DNA of 50,816 bases from Spirochaetaceae bacterium. Lineage in GTDB: Bacteria > Spirochaetota > Spirochaetia > DSM-27196 > SLST01. A program made the position numbers and the translations under genes. The stretch's first letter is position 1. Each line of letters opens with the position of its first letter. Shown piece by piece: positions 15,270 through 23,524 of this stretch. The stretch lies in assembly GCA_007118855.1 (NCBI GenBank), contig SKQU01000214.1, positions 1 to 50,816 on the forward strand, in the 5' to 3' direction. A model generated the notes under the pieces. The model had not been told where the DNA came from. It worked only from the letters and a program-made list of their open reading frames with translations, and did not search any database.

Positions 15270-16733
15270 CTACAGGTATGGCGCGGCGAGCCGCACGATT
15301 CCGTCGCGCAGCTTGACCGGCAACGATCGGCCGTTCACCTCGGCAAGCGTGAGTCGATGGGCGCCGCCCATGCGCCGTTCGATCTCGTCGTTGAGCCGCG
15401 TTCCGAGCTCGGTGCTGTAGCACTCGATACCGAGCTCGAAGTTCAGCCGCAGACTTCTCGGGTCCCAGTTCGAGGACCCGATCAGGCTGAAGCCACCGTC
15501 CACGACCATGAGCTTGCTGTGGTCGAATGGCCCCTCGGTCATCCAGACGCGGCATCCCCATTCGAGCACCTGCCACATCTGGGCCATCGACGCCCACGCG
15601 ACCATCTTCAGGTTGTTCTCACGCGGCAGAACGATATCTACGACCACACCACGCAGCGCGCAGGTGTTCAGCGCGGAGATCAGGGCACGGTCGGGGAGGA
15701 AGTACGGGGTCACGATCCGTACCGACCGCCGGGCCACGGCGAGCGCCCCCTGGAACGCCATGCTCATCCTGTCGAGGTCCTGATCCGGCCCGTCGGGCAC
15801 GACCCGGGCATGCACCCCCCCGCTGCCCAGTTCCGGGCGGGGAAACCACTGGTCACCGGCAAGGAGCTCGCCGGTGGTGAAGTGCCAGTCCTCGACGAAC
15901 ACCGCCTGAAGTTGCCGGACGATCGGCCCGAGCAGACGAAAGTGGGTGTCGCGAGTGGGGTGCGCCGGGTTGTCGCCCAGAACATGACAGGCGCGGACGT
16001 TCATGCCCCCCGCGAAGCCGATCCGCCCGTCTATCACGAGGATCTTCCGATGGTTGCGCAGGTTAAGATAAGGGGTCCGCCAGGTGAGCAGTCCGGACAT
16101 GAAGAGCGCCGTCCTCACGCCGCAGTCGGCCAGACGGCTGGTGATCGGCGGCATGGAGTAGCGAGCGCCAACCGCATCCACGAGCACACACACCTCCACA
16201 CCGCGACGAACCGCTCGCACCAGCGCATCGAGGAAACGCTGCCCGGCCGCATCGTTGTCGAAGATGTACACGCACATGCTGATCGACCGCTGCGCCCGGT
16301 CAATAGCCTCGATCATGGCCGGATAGGCCTGATCGCCGTCAAAGAGCGGCTCGACCGAGTTTCCTCTCAGAAGCTGCAGTCGCGTGAGCGACCTGGCAAC
16401 CTGCGCCATGTCCGAAAGATGCCTCATCTCCGACGGCAGCTCCAGGGCGAGGTCAGACGGCAGGCACTCAGACGGACCGACGTCGCGGACCAGCGCCCGC
16501 TCGTGACCCCGCTGCCCTGACACTCGTCTTCGCACCCGGTTAATGCCGAGCAGAACGTAGAGAAGAGTCCCTACGAAGGGGGCAAGCCAGATCAGCCCGA
16601 CCCATGCGACCGCCGCGCGTGAATCGCGTTTGTAGAGGATCGCATGCCCGGTCGCAACCACCGACAGCGCGAACCCGACGACGGCGGTCGCAAGCGGCCA
16701 GAACGCCTCAACGAAGCCCGTAAACGAACTCAT
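15270..16733 (-). CDS. cls: Cardiolipin synthase
   Basis: Cls joins two phosphatidylglycerol molecules into cardiolipin and glycerol at the inner membrane. The 487-residue protein has two N-terminal transmembrane segments (about 10-32 and 42-62, the PLD-N region, with AVAWVGLIWLAPFVG) and two phospholipase D HKD motifs: H228/K230/D235 in NHRKILVIDG and H405/K407/D412 in DHSKLMVVDG. Length and layout match bacterial ClsA. TATAGT lies 8 bases before the ATG, suggesting a leaderless message, and no Shine-Dalgarno is seen. The cyclase gene lies 93 bases downstream on the same strand. Confidence 0.93.
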   Translation of the reverse strand: MSSFTGFVEAFWPLATAVVGFALSVVATGHAILYKRDSRAAVAWVGLIWLAPFVGTLLYVLLGINRVRRRVSGQRGHERALVRDVGPSECLPSDLALELPSEMRHLSDMAQVARSLTRLQLLRGNSVEPLFDGDQAYPAMIEAIDRAQRSISMCVYIFDNDAAGQRFLDALVRAVRRGVEVCVLVDAVGARYSMPPITSRLADCGVRTALFMSGLLTWRTPYLNLRNHRKILVIDGRIGFAGGMNVRACHVLGDNPAHPTRDTHFRLLGPIVRQLQAVFVEDWHFTTGELLAGDQWFPRPELGSGGVHARVVPDGPDQDLDRMSMAFQGALAVARRSVRIVTPYFLPDRALISALNTCALRGVVVDIVLPRENNLKMVAWASMAQMWQVLEWGCRVWMTEGPFDHSKLMVVDGGFSLIGSSNWDPRSLRLNFELGIECYSTELGTRLNDEIERRMGGAHRLTLAEVNGRSLPVKLRDGIVRLAAPYL

Positions 16734-16741
16734 GCACTGGT

Positions 16742-16747
16742 ACTATA
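16742..16747 (-). promoter_or_regulatory. Candidate -10 box of cls
   Basis: Minus strand TATAGT, 8 bases before the ATG. The -35 region (near 16765-16770) is weak. Confidence 0.4.
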
Positions 16748-16777
16748 ACGGATCGGCGGCGATCACGCAGCCGACTG

Positions 16778-17866
16778 TCAGATACTCGGGAGCTCGTCGA
16801 GTGGGAGCGTCAGACGGAATCCGGTTCCCGGACCCTCGGTCTGCGTGAGGTCGGCTCGTATCTGCTGGGCGAGCAGGCGGACGATTCCAAGCCCCAGCCC
16901 GGATCGCCCGTGTTCACAGGCCCCCCGGGGACCCACGCCGTTGTCGGCGATGAGGAGCGTGCAACTGCCGGAACGGCTGCACAGCTCAATGGTGATCCTC
17001 CCGTCCTCCGAGTCCGGGAAGGCGTGCTTCATGGCGTTGGTGATGAGCTCGTTGACGATCAGGCCGATCGGTATCGCCACGTCGATTGGAACCACGACAT
17101 GATCGAGCGCCACCTCCGGGTCGCACATCGCGGCGGGCCGGGGGAGCGAGGAGAACACGCTGTCAACGAGCTGCCGGAGATAGCGCGCGAGATCGATCTC
17201 GCCGTACTGCGACCGCTCGGCAAGCTGCTCGTAGACCAGCGAGATGGAGGCTATGCGCGAATGGACCTCCTGGAGCAGATGGGACTCCCGGCCGTCAACA
17301 TCCGGCATGGCGAGGGAGATGAGGCTGGAGATGAGCGAGAGGGTATTCCTGATCCTGTGCTGCAGCTCCCGGTAGAGCACCTCACGACTGCGCAGCGCGC
17401 TCTGCAGCTGGTCCTCGGCCTCCCGACGCGCTTCGATCTCCGCGCGCAGGTACCCCACCGTCTCGCGGAGGAGGGTCGCATTCTCGATCCAGAGCACCAC
17501 GCAGACGTTCCCCTCGTCATCCTCGATCCGTCGGCAGGTCACCCGATAGTGCGGCAGAACCGGCGATCCGTCGGCAAGGGACAGCAGACCGCGGTTGACG
17601 CTCCCGTGGAAGACCACGGGCACGCCGGTCGCCAGAAGCTGGTCCATCCTCAGCTGGTACCCGGGCCGTCCGAAGCCGGGCAGCACGGAGACAAGGCGCC
17701 TGCCGAGCACCTCCCCGGCAGACAGGCCGCTCCAGCCCGCAATGGTGTCGTTCCAGAGACGAATCGTCATCGCGGTGTCGAGAACCACGATACCTACCGG
17801 GGACGCCGCGAGCAGCGCCGGGTGGAAGGCGGCTCGGGTCCCGTAACCCACCGAAGAGGCGTCCAC
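16778..17866 (-). CDS. PAS sensor histidine kinase of the HisKA_2 (HWE/LOV-like) type
   Basis: A 362-residue soluble kinase. Residues about 14-135 form a PAS domain (SPVGIVVLDTAMTIRLWNDTI, then GEVLGRRLVSVLPGF). A coiled helix leads to the phosphoacceptor H170 in YRELQHRIRNTLSLISSL, the HisKA_2 form. The C-terminal ATPase domain has the N box VNELITNAMKHAF, G1 IADNGVG and G2 GLGLGIVRLLA. No transmembrane helix is seen, so it senses a cytoplasmic signal. Its GTG start shares one base with the stop of the CheC-like gene, and that gene overlaps the receiver gene, so the three form one operon and probably one pathway. H170 likely feeds the receiver at 18416-18811. Confidence 0.9.
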   Translation of the reverse strand: MDASSVGYGTRAAFHPALLAASPVGIVVLDTAMTIRLWNDTIAGWSGLSAGEVLGRRLVSVLPGFGRPGYQLRMDQLLATGVPVVFHGSVNRGLLSLADGSPVLPHYRVTCRRIEDDEGNVCVVLWIENATLLRETVGYLRAEIEARREAEDQLQSALRSREVLYRELQHRIRNTLSLISSLISLAMPDVDGRESHLLQEVHSRIASISLVYEQLAERSQYGEIDLARYLRQLVDSVFSSLPRPAAMCDPEVALDHVVVPIDVAIPIGLIVNELITNAMKHAFPDSEDGRITIELCSRSGSCTLLIADNGVGPRGACEHGRSGLGLGIVRLLAQQIRADLTQTEGPGTGFRLTLPLDELPSI

Positions 17867-18426
17867 TACCGGCCTCCCGGGATGCCCGGCCCACGGTGAA
17901 CGATCACCCGGGCAGCGGCAGCGTGCGAGGCCTCAAAGGCGATCTCGCCGCGAAGCAGAAATACCCGGGCGCCTTCGGGCGCCTCGAGCTCGTCCGCGGA
18001 GAGCAGCGTGGGCACGTCGAAGTGATAGGTCTCCGCAAGCGCCCTGCCTGCTTCGGCGACGATCGCGTTCAGCACGACGTTCCCGAGCTCCAACGACGTG
18101 TCCACCAGCAGCGACAGCACCTCGGAGTGGTCGGGCCGCGCCTCGCCGAACAGTGACTCCACCAGCCTGCCTGCGGCGGCCCGCTCGAGGATGAGCGCCG
18201 CAAGCCCGGACACGGATCCGTGGAAACGCATGCCGACGATGATCGACTCCTGCGGGCTGTATGGTTGCCCGCCTGTGTCCTCAGGGCCGGCGGACAGCTC
18301 GAGCAGCGACACCGGACGGGGGAACATCTCCCGGAAGACGACCTGCGCGCGGCGCCATCCGCTGCGCAGCGCGCCGAGCAGGATCGCGTCGCTCACCGCC
18401 GGGTTCTTGGTCGGCTCATCCCTCAT
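17866..18426 (-). CDS. CheC/CheX-like receiver phosphatase
   Basis: A 186-residue protein with one CheC-family active-site motif, D109-x3-E113-x2-N116, in VDTSLELGNVVLNAIV. CheC and CheX remove the phosphate from CheY-type receivers by placing Glu and Asn at the aspartyl phosphate. CheC has two such motifs and CheX one; only one is seen here. GSVSGLAALIL fits the family core. It lies between a receiver gene (overlap 11 bases) and a histidine kinase gene (overlap 1 base), so it most likely sets the lifetime of the phospho-receiver. No CheA, CheW or chemoreceptor gene is in the window, so a role outside chemotaxis is quite possible. Confidence 0.75.
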   Translation of the reverse strand: MRDEPTKNPAVSDAILLGALRSGWRRAQVVFREMFPRPVSLLELSAGPEDTGGQPYSPQESIIVGMRFHGSVSGLAALILERAAAGRLVESLFGEARPDHSEVLSLLVDTSLELGNVVLNAIVAEAGRALAETYHFDVPTLLSADELEAPEGARVFLLRGEIAFEASHAAAARVIVHRGPGIPGGR

Positions 18427-18811
18427 CTGCCGCCACCGGAATCGAGTTGAGGGTATCCGCGATCATCTGCGCTCGTGCAGGCTTGTTGAGAAAGGCATGG
18501 ATCGGGTAGCGACCGCAGGCCCGACGGGTCGCTTCCTGCGCGTCGGCCGTGAGCACCACAACCGGCACGTGATATCCACGGTGCCGCAGCTCATGGAGAA
18601 ACTCCAGACCACTCATCTCCGGCATGAGGAGGTCCACGAAGACGACGTCCGGCCGCTCGTGTTCGAGGTACGCAAGCGCCTGACGCCCGCCGCCCGCCCT
18701 GCTCACCTCCCATCCCGAGGCCGCGATCAGCCGTGAGAGGATCATCTGAGCGACTCGGGAATCGTCTATGACGAGCGCGCGCCGGTGTCGAGTGTCCATC
18801 ACTATCGCCAT
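18416..18811 (-). CDS. Single-domain response regulator (CheY-like)
   Basis: A 131-residue receiver domain with no output domain. The acidic pair is D16-D17 (VIDDSR), the phosphoacceptor is D60 (VVFVDLLMPEMSGLEFL), with T88 and K110 completing the switch (VVLTAD, AFLNKPA). It probably acts by binding another protein, like CheY. The ATG at 18811 is taken as the start, but a TAGCAT hexamer covers that ATG and lies 7 bases before an in-frame GTG at 18802 with an ATG next to it; a leaderless start there would shorten the protein by three or four residues. It is first in the operon with the CheC-like and kinase genes. Confidence 0.9.
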   Translation of the reverse strand: MAIVMDTRHRRALVIDDSRVAQMILSRLIAASGWEVSRAGGGRQALAYLEHERPDVVFVDLLMPEMSGLEFLHELRHRGYHVPVVVLTADAQEATRRACGRYPIHAFLNKPARAQMIADTLNSIPVAADEG

Positions 18812-18859
18812 GCTACCGCCGCGCGCGGGACTCCACTATCAGCAGAGCTCGACACGATG

Positions 18860-18878
18860 TGTAGGAGTTCTGCCTACA
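18860..18878 (+). other. Inverted repeat TGTAGG-N7-CCTACA
   Basis: A 6-base perfect inverted repeat with a 7-base centre in the gap between the receiver operon and the HemE-family gene, 31 bases upstream of the latter's -35. It could be an operator; one site only, so weak. Confidence 0.3.
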
Positions 18879-18909
18879 GGTCGCTCGCGGCAGGCCGTGG
18901 CTGTAGTGC

Positions 18910-18938
18910 TGCACATCACGGGCGGCAGAGGGTATGAT
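18910..18938 (+). promoter_or_regulatory. Promoter of the HemE-family gene
   Basis: TGCACA (18910-18915), 17 bases, TATGAT (18933-18938), 16 bases before an ATG that has GGAGG ahead of it. Confidence 0.5.
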
Positions 18939-18954
18939 GGGGACGGAGGCGTCC

Positions 18955-19899
18955 ATGACCACGAGAGAGCGAATGCTGCACCTGGCGAGCGAGGGACAAC
19001 CGGCCGACGATTACCTGCCGGCGGCCTTCTTCCTGCACTTCCCGGACGACTGCCACGCGGGCCCCGCGGCGGTCGCGAAGCACGTTGAGTACTACCGAGC
19101 GACGGGGAACGACCTGATGAAGATCCAGTACGAGCACAAGTACCCCATGATCGAGGACATCCGGCGGCCCGGAGACTGGAGCCGAATGCCGTGCTACGGC
19201 GAGAGCTTCTACGAGGATCAGCTCGACGTCGTGGCCGGCATCGTGCGGGAGCTTGGGGAGGAGACGGTGATCATCGTCACGCTCTACTCGCCGTTCATGT
19301 TCGCGTCGCACGTCGTGGGCAAGGAGAGGCTCCTCGAGCACTTCGCCGAAGATCCCGGTGCGGTGGCGAAGGGACTGGGGATCATCGTGGACAGCATGGA
19401 CCACCTGATTCGAGGGTGCATTGACAGGGGGGTCGACGGGTTCTACGCCTCCACCCAGGGAGGCGAGATCGGCAGGCTGGAGGCCGACGTGTTCGACGAG
19501 TACGTGAAACCGACCGACCTCGCGGTCTGGGACCTCTTGCGGGACCGCACGACCTTCAACGTGCTGCACGTCTGCGACTACGCGGCGCCCTACGCCGACT
19601 TCGACCGCTACATCGAGTATCCGGGACACGTCGTGAGCGCACCGAACGAGGTGAACGGCCGCCCGATCTCCGGGAAGGAGGTCTCCAGGCTCTTTGCGCG
19701 GCCCTTCCTGGGCGGCATGGAGCGTCTTGGGGTCATCTCCAACGGCCCGGTGGACGCCGTCCGCCGCGAGGCCGCCGCGGCGATCGAGTCGGGGCCGCGC
19801 GCGATGATCCTGGGTGCCGACTGCACGCTCGCCGCGGACACGGACTGGGCGAACATACGCGCCGCGACCGAGGTCGCCCACGCCCGGCACCGGAGGTAG
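18955..19899 (+). CDS. Uroporphyrinogen decarboxylase (HemE/MtaA/CmuA) family protein
   Basis: A 314-residue protein of the URO-D superfamily, a TIM-barrel family that holds both heme-pathway HemE and corrinoid-linked methyltransferases (MtaA, CmuA, MetE-like). Family-like stretches are the N-terminal TTRERMLHLASEGQPADDYLP, here about 20 residues with the usual position, FYASTQGGE, the late FARPFLGGMERLGV and ILGADCTLAADTDWANIRA. It lacks the N-terminal RxPVWxMRQAG signature of HemE, so heme synthesis is unlikely. Neither corrinoid-protein nor methyltransferase genes are adjacent, so the substrate is unknown. GGAGG sits five bases before the ATG at 18955; earlier ATGs at 18934 and 18937 overlap the -10. 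Confidence 0.8.
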   Translation: MTTRERMLHLASEGQPADDYLPAAFFLHFPDDCHAGPAAVAKHVEYYRATGNDLMKIQYEHKYPMIEDIRRPGDWSRMPCYGESFYEDQLDVVAGIVRELGEETVIIVTLYSPFMFASHVVGKERLLEHFAEDPGAVAKGLGIIVDSMDHLIRGCIDRGVDGFYASTQGGEIGRLEADVFDEYVKPTDLAVWDLLRDRTTFNVLHVCDYAAPYADFDRYIEYPGHVVSAPNEVNGRPISGKEVSRLFARPFLGGMERLGVISNGPVDAVRREAAAAIESGPRAMILGADCTLAADTDWANIRAATEVAHARHRR

Positions 19900-19925
19900 C
19901 CGCGACCCGGTCGCCGCGGCTCTGC

Positions 19926-19931
19926 TATACT
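19926..19931 (+). promoter_or_regulatory. Candidate -10 box of radA
   Basis: TATACT ends 6 bases before the radA ATG. GCGACC at 19902-19907 (18-base spacing) is a partial -35. Confidence 0.45.
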
Positions 19932-19937
19932 GCCGGG

Positions 19938-21347
19938 ATGGCAAAAAAGCCCCGTACGCGCTTCGTGTGCAGTGGATGCGGTCACGAGGAGACGAAATGG
20001 CTCGGGCGGTGCCCTGCCTGCGGCGAATGGAACACGATGACCGAGCAGGCGAGCCCTGCGGCGCCTGGCGGTCCCGCCGGCCGTTCGGCGGGGGCCGGCC
20101 GCCGAACGGGAACGAGATCCGCGCCGCAGCCCATCCACGCGATCGAGGCGGACGAGACTGAGAGAACGTCCACTGGAATGGCCGAGCTTGACCGGGTCCT
20201 CGGCGGTGGGATCGTCGCCGGAGCGAGCGTGCTCGTTGGAGGCGAGCCGGGAATCGGCAAGTCGACGCTGATGCTCCAGATGGCCGCCCAGATGAGATCG
20301 CGCGCCGTGCTGTACGTCACCGGAGAGGAGTCGGTCCGGCAGATCAGGCTCCGCGCGGACCGCCTGGGTGTGTCCAATCCCGGGCTCGAGATCCTCGCCG
20401 AGCACGAGCTCGAGCGGATCACCCGACTCATCTCGCCGGGAAAGGTCGGGGACGCCGCTCCCTACCAGATCGTCGTCGTCGACTCGATCCAGACGATCGC
20501 CTCGCCGGAGGCCGGCACCATCCCGGGAACGCCCAACCAGATCAAGTACACGACCTTCGAGATCGCGGAGAGCGCGCGCGAGCACGGGATCGCGGTCTTC
20601 TTCGTGGCCCACGTGACGAAGGAGGGCAGCATCGCCGGGCCCAGGACGATCGAGCACATGGTGGATACGGTGCTCTACTTCGAGCAGAGCGACGACGACA
20701 CCCGCTACCTGCGCGCGTCCAAGAACCGCTTCGGCTCGACCGACGAGATAGGGCTGTTCACGATGCAGCCGCGCGGCCTCGTCCAGATCACCGACCCCAA
20801 CAACGTGTTCCTGGTCCGGCGGGCCGGGTCGCTGCCTCCGGGAGTCGTAGTGGCCCCGGTGATCGAAGGCTCGCGTGTGCTGCTCGTGGAGGTCCAGGCG
20901 CTCACGGTCCCGGCCAAGGGCGGCATCAGCCGGGTATTCAGCGACAGGCTCGACTCACGACGCGTCAGCCGCATGGCGGCGGTCCTCGAGAAGCACCTGG
21001 GTCTCCACTTCAACGATCACGACATCTACGTCAACGTGGCCGGAGGGATGCGGATCAGGGACGTGGGCGTTGAGCTGCCGCTCGCTCTCGCGCTCTACTC
21101 GGCCCGGACCGATCGGCCATTCCCCCCGGGGACGACCGTCGCCGGCGAAGTGAGCCTTGCCGGCGAGATCCGCCCCGTCGCGCAGATGGCACGGCGTGCC
21201 CGGACGGCCTCCGAGGTAGGCTTCGCCCGGTGCCTTGGTCCCGGCAGCGTGCGACAGGGTGAGAGCGGCACTCCGGTCAACTGGAAAGGCGTCGGATCGC
21301 TCGAAGAAGCGGTGCAGGCAGTGTTCGGGAGGACGTCCAATGGGTGA
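19938..21347 (+). CDS. radA: DNA repair protein RadA
   Basis: RadA is a RecA-related helicase that drives branch migration during recombinational repair. The 469-residue protein has all parts: a zinc finger with C11, C14, C25 and C28 (CSGCG and CPACG), a Walker A motif GGEPGIGKST, the RadA-specific KNRFG motif in SKNRFGSTDEIG, and a C-terminal Lon-protease-like domain without protease function (VNVAGGMRIRDVGVELPLALAL). The ATG at 19938 is preceded by a -10 box at 6 bases and no Shine-Dalgarno. Its stop overlaps the start of the transporter gene by 8 bases, so the two are co-transcribed. Confidence 0.97.
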   Translation: MAKKPRTRFVCSGCGHEETKWLGRCPACGEWNTMTEQASPAAPGGPAGRSAGAGRRTGTRSAPQPIHAIEADETERTSTGMAELDRVLGGGIVAGASVLVGGEPGIGKSTLMLQMAAQMRSRAVLYVTGEESVRQIRLRADRLGVSNPGLEILAEHELERITRLISPGKVGDAAPYQIVVVDSIQTIASPEAGTIPGTPNQIKYTTFEIAESAREHGIAVFFVAHVTKEGSIAGPRTIEHMVDTVLYFEQSDDDTRYLRASKNRFGSTDEIGLFTMQPRGLVQITDPNNVFLVRRAGSLPPGVVVAPVIEGSRVLLVEVQALTVPAKGGISRVFSDRLDSRRVSRMAAVLEKHLGLHFNDHDIYVNVAGGMRIRDVGVELPLALALYSARTDRPFPPGTTVAGEVSLAGEIRPVAQMARRARTASEVGFARCLGPGSVRQGESGTPVNWKGVGSLEEAVQAVFGRTSNG

Positions 21348-22311
21348 CGGTCTGCTGCTCGTACTCTCAGTCACATTCGGAAGCCTTCTGTTGGGTCTGC
21401 TGACGCGCGAGTCCGCGCAGCGGCTATCCCGCCGTGTCGCGCGGAAACTGCCGGAGGGCTCGCGGCTCCTCAAGCTCGTTGCGATATTCGTCCTCAACCC
21501 CGTGCCCATCGCCAACTCGTTCTGGCGCCTTTCATTGGCAGGAGGACCGTTGGTAGCCTTTCCGTTTCTCGGGGTCTTCTCGATCGCCGTTGGAGGAGCG
21601 ACCGCGATTGCGTTCAACCGAATCTTCAGAGTTCCGCCCAAGCGGGCGGCTTCCGTCTTCACCGCCGGCGCGTTCACGAACATTCTGAGCATCGGAGGGC
21701 TCACGGTCTTCGCGTTCTTCGGGCATGACGCATACGCGCTGGTCCCGCTGTTCAACACATTCATCGCCTTTTCCTACTACGCGGTAGGCTTTCCGCTGTC
21801 ACACAAACTGAGCATGGACGATCCGGCCGAGTTCTCGTTTTCCGCGCGGCTGATAGTCGAACGCCCGTATCTGTTGACTCCCGTCATCGCGATGGCGATC
21901 GGCCTCGTCCTGAACGTGCTCGACGTTCCGCGCCCGCTCGCGATGGACACGGTCTCGGCGATCCTCATCCCGCTCGCGTCGGCGCTCATCGGGTTCTCGA
22001 TCGGCCTGACCCTGTTCTGGGGCCGGATCAGGGATTATGCGAAGGAAGTCGCCCTCGTCGCGGTCATCAAGTTTCTCGTGGTCCCCGCGATCATGATACC
22101 CCTTGGGATCGCAATCGGGCTTCCGGGGCTCATGGACGGTATCGCGTTCAGGGTTCTGGTGATCCTCTCAGTCATGCCCGTTGCATTCAACGCGCTCGTT
22201 CCGCCTGTCGTCTACGGGTTCGACCTCGACCTCGCCAACTCAGCGTGGATCGTGACGACGCTGGGCCTGATTCCGATTCTTCCGATCCTCTACTTCACGC
22301 TCGTACACTGA
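21340..22311 (+). CDS. AEC-family membrane transporter
   Basis: A 323-residue integral membrane protein with about ten hydrophobic segments and almost no soluble part. The two-halves layout, with FTAGAFTNILSIGGLTVFAFFG cut here as FTNILSIGGLTVF in the first half and VMPVAFNALVPPVVYGFDLD in the second, resembles the auxin efflux carrier (AEC) family, which exports organic acids or related anions; the BASS family is a related alternative. No substrate can be named. The ATG at 21340 overlaps the radA coding end by 8 bases and has GGGAGG about ten bases upstream. It converges with the TraB gene seven bases away. Confidence 0.65.
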   Translation: MGDGLLLVLSVTFGSLLLGLLTRESAQRLSRRVARKLPEGSRLLKLVAIFVLNPVPIANSFWRLSLAGGPLVAFPFLGVFSIAVGGATAIAFNRIFRVPPKRAASVFTAGAFTNILSIGGLTVFAFFGHDAYALVPLFNTFIAFSYYAVGFPLSHKLSMDDPAEFSFSARLIVERPYLLTPVIAMAIGLVLNVLDVPRPLAMDTVSAILIPLASALIGFSIGLTLFWGRIRDYAKEVALVAVIKFLVVPAIMIPLGIAIGLPGLMDGIAFRVLVILSVMPVAFNALVPPVVYGFDLDLANSAWIVTTLGLIPILPILYFTLVH

Positions 22312-22318
22312 CACCCGT

Positions 22319-23524
22319 CTACGCAGCGCCCGGGAAGAGAAAGGGCAGCGCCACGAAGGTGCCGATCGCGCTGCCGAGCGTCGTGAAGAAGAAGACGAGC
22401 AGGATATGGCTGATCCGGTTGCGGTAGAACCCCCGCAGGCTCGTGATATCGTCCTGGAGCCGCTCGACGTCGATCACGCGGGGCTTGCGCAGCACCGCCT
22501 CCAGGAGGCCGCTCACGAACCCGACGCCGATCGTGGGGTTCATGCTCGTGAACGGCGCGGCGAGAAAACTGACGACGATGTTCACCGGGTGCGCGAGCGC
22601 GACGATCGCGCCGAGCCCGGAGAGGATCCCGTTCACGAGGAACCAGCGCAGGAGCATCTGAAAGCCCCCGTCCCATCCCGACCGGACGAATCCCCAGCCG
22701 ATCAGACCGGCGACGACCACCGGGACGACCCACGGGATCGCCCGACGCACCGGACCCGGCGGGGGCACGGCATCAAGCGCTTCGAGGTCGGGCGCGGCCG
22801 TGCCCTCGTGGATGGTCGTCAGCCACCGGAGGATCCCCGGAACGTGACCGGCGCCGACGACGATGAGAATCCGCGACCCCTCGGCGGCGTAGCTCTTCGC
22901 GGCGAGGTACTGATCGCGCTCGTCGATGAGCACCTCCTTGGCCGCCGGCAGATAGGCGGCAAGCTCGTTCATCATCCCTTCGAGCGCACCCTGCTCCTTG
23001 AGCGCCTCTATCTCCTGCGGCGGCAGCTTCTCGTTGCTGAACACCGAGCTCAGGAGCGCCGCGAGCATCTTGTTCTTGCCCCAGAAACCGCTCCGTGACC
23101 AGGCACGGCGCAGGGTCGTATGGATCTGACGGTCGACGAAGCTCGTGGGGATGTCGAGCTCATGGGCCTCTTCGATCGCGGCGAGCATCTCCTCGCCCGG
23201 GTTCACGCCCAGGTCGGCGCCCATCCGACGCTGGAAGCTCGAGAGCACGAGGTTGCCGAGCAGGAGAAAGCCTTTGCGCTCGCGAATGACACGGTAGACG
23301 TCAAGGCTCTCCCAGGTGCGTTTCTCCACGAGCGACCGGTGACGCGCATCGTCGATCTCGACGCAGATCCGGTCCGGCTCGAGCTCGCGAATGGCTTGCC
23401 GCACCTCGTCCACGCTTTGTCGCGACACGTGCGCGGTGCCGAGCAGGATGAACTCCCGTTCGCCGAGGTGCAGCCGAGTCAGATTCGAGGCCGAAAGGGT
23501 CGGGGTGTCGGACATCTGGTTCAC
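22319..23524 (-). CDS. TraB/PrgY family membrane protein
   Basis: A 401-residue protein. The N-terminal 235 residues form a TraB (Tiki-like, erythromycin-esterase-like) domain with its three marks: LLGTAHVS (about 28-34), an E-x-D pair in VEIDDARH, and IVVGAGHVPGI near 220. The C-terminal third has about four transmembrane segments. PrgY of enterococci lowers peptide pheromone activity and Tiki proteins are metalloproteases, so a membrane-anchored protease is a reasonable inference, not proven. The GTG start shares GTGA with the DHH gene's stop and has AAGGA four bases upstream; an ATG nine bases later is possible. It is the last gene of the TPR-DHH-TraB operon. Confidence 0.85.
   Translation of the reverse strand: MNQMSDTPTLSASNLTRLHLGEREFILLGTAHVSRQSVDEVRQAIRELEPDRICVEIDDARHRSLVEKRTWESLDVYRVIRERKGFLLLGNLVLSSFQRRMGADLGVNPGEEMLAAIEEAHELDIPTSFVDRQIHTTLRRAWSRSGFWGKNKMLAALLSSVFSNEKLPPQEIEALKEQGALEGMMNELAAYLPAAKEVLIDERDQYLAAKSYAAEGSRILIVVGAGHVPGILRWLTTIHEGTAAPDLEALDAVPPPGPVRRAIPWVVPVVVAGLIGWGFVRSGWDGGFQMLLRWFLVNGILSGLGAIVALAHPVNIVVSFLAAPFTSMNPTIGVGFVSGLLEAVLRKPRVIDVERLQDDITSLRGFYRNRISHILLVFFFTTLGSAIGTFVALPFLFPGAA

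Noticed and set aside
18955-19899. True heme-pathway hemE
   Set aside because: The N-terminal HemE signature (RxPVWxMRQAG) is missing and no heme genes are nearby.
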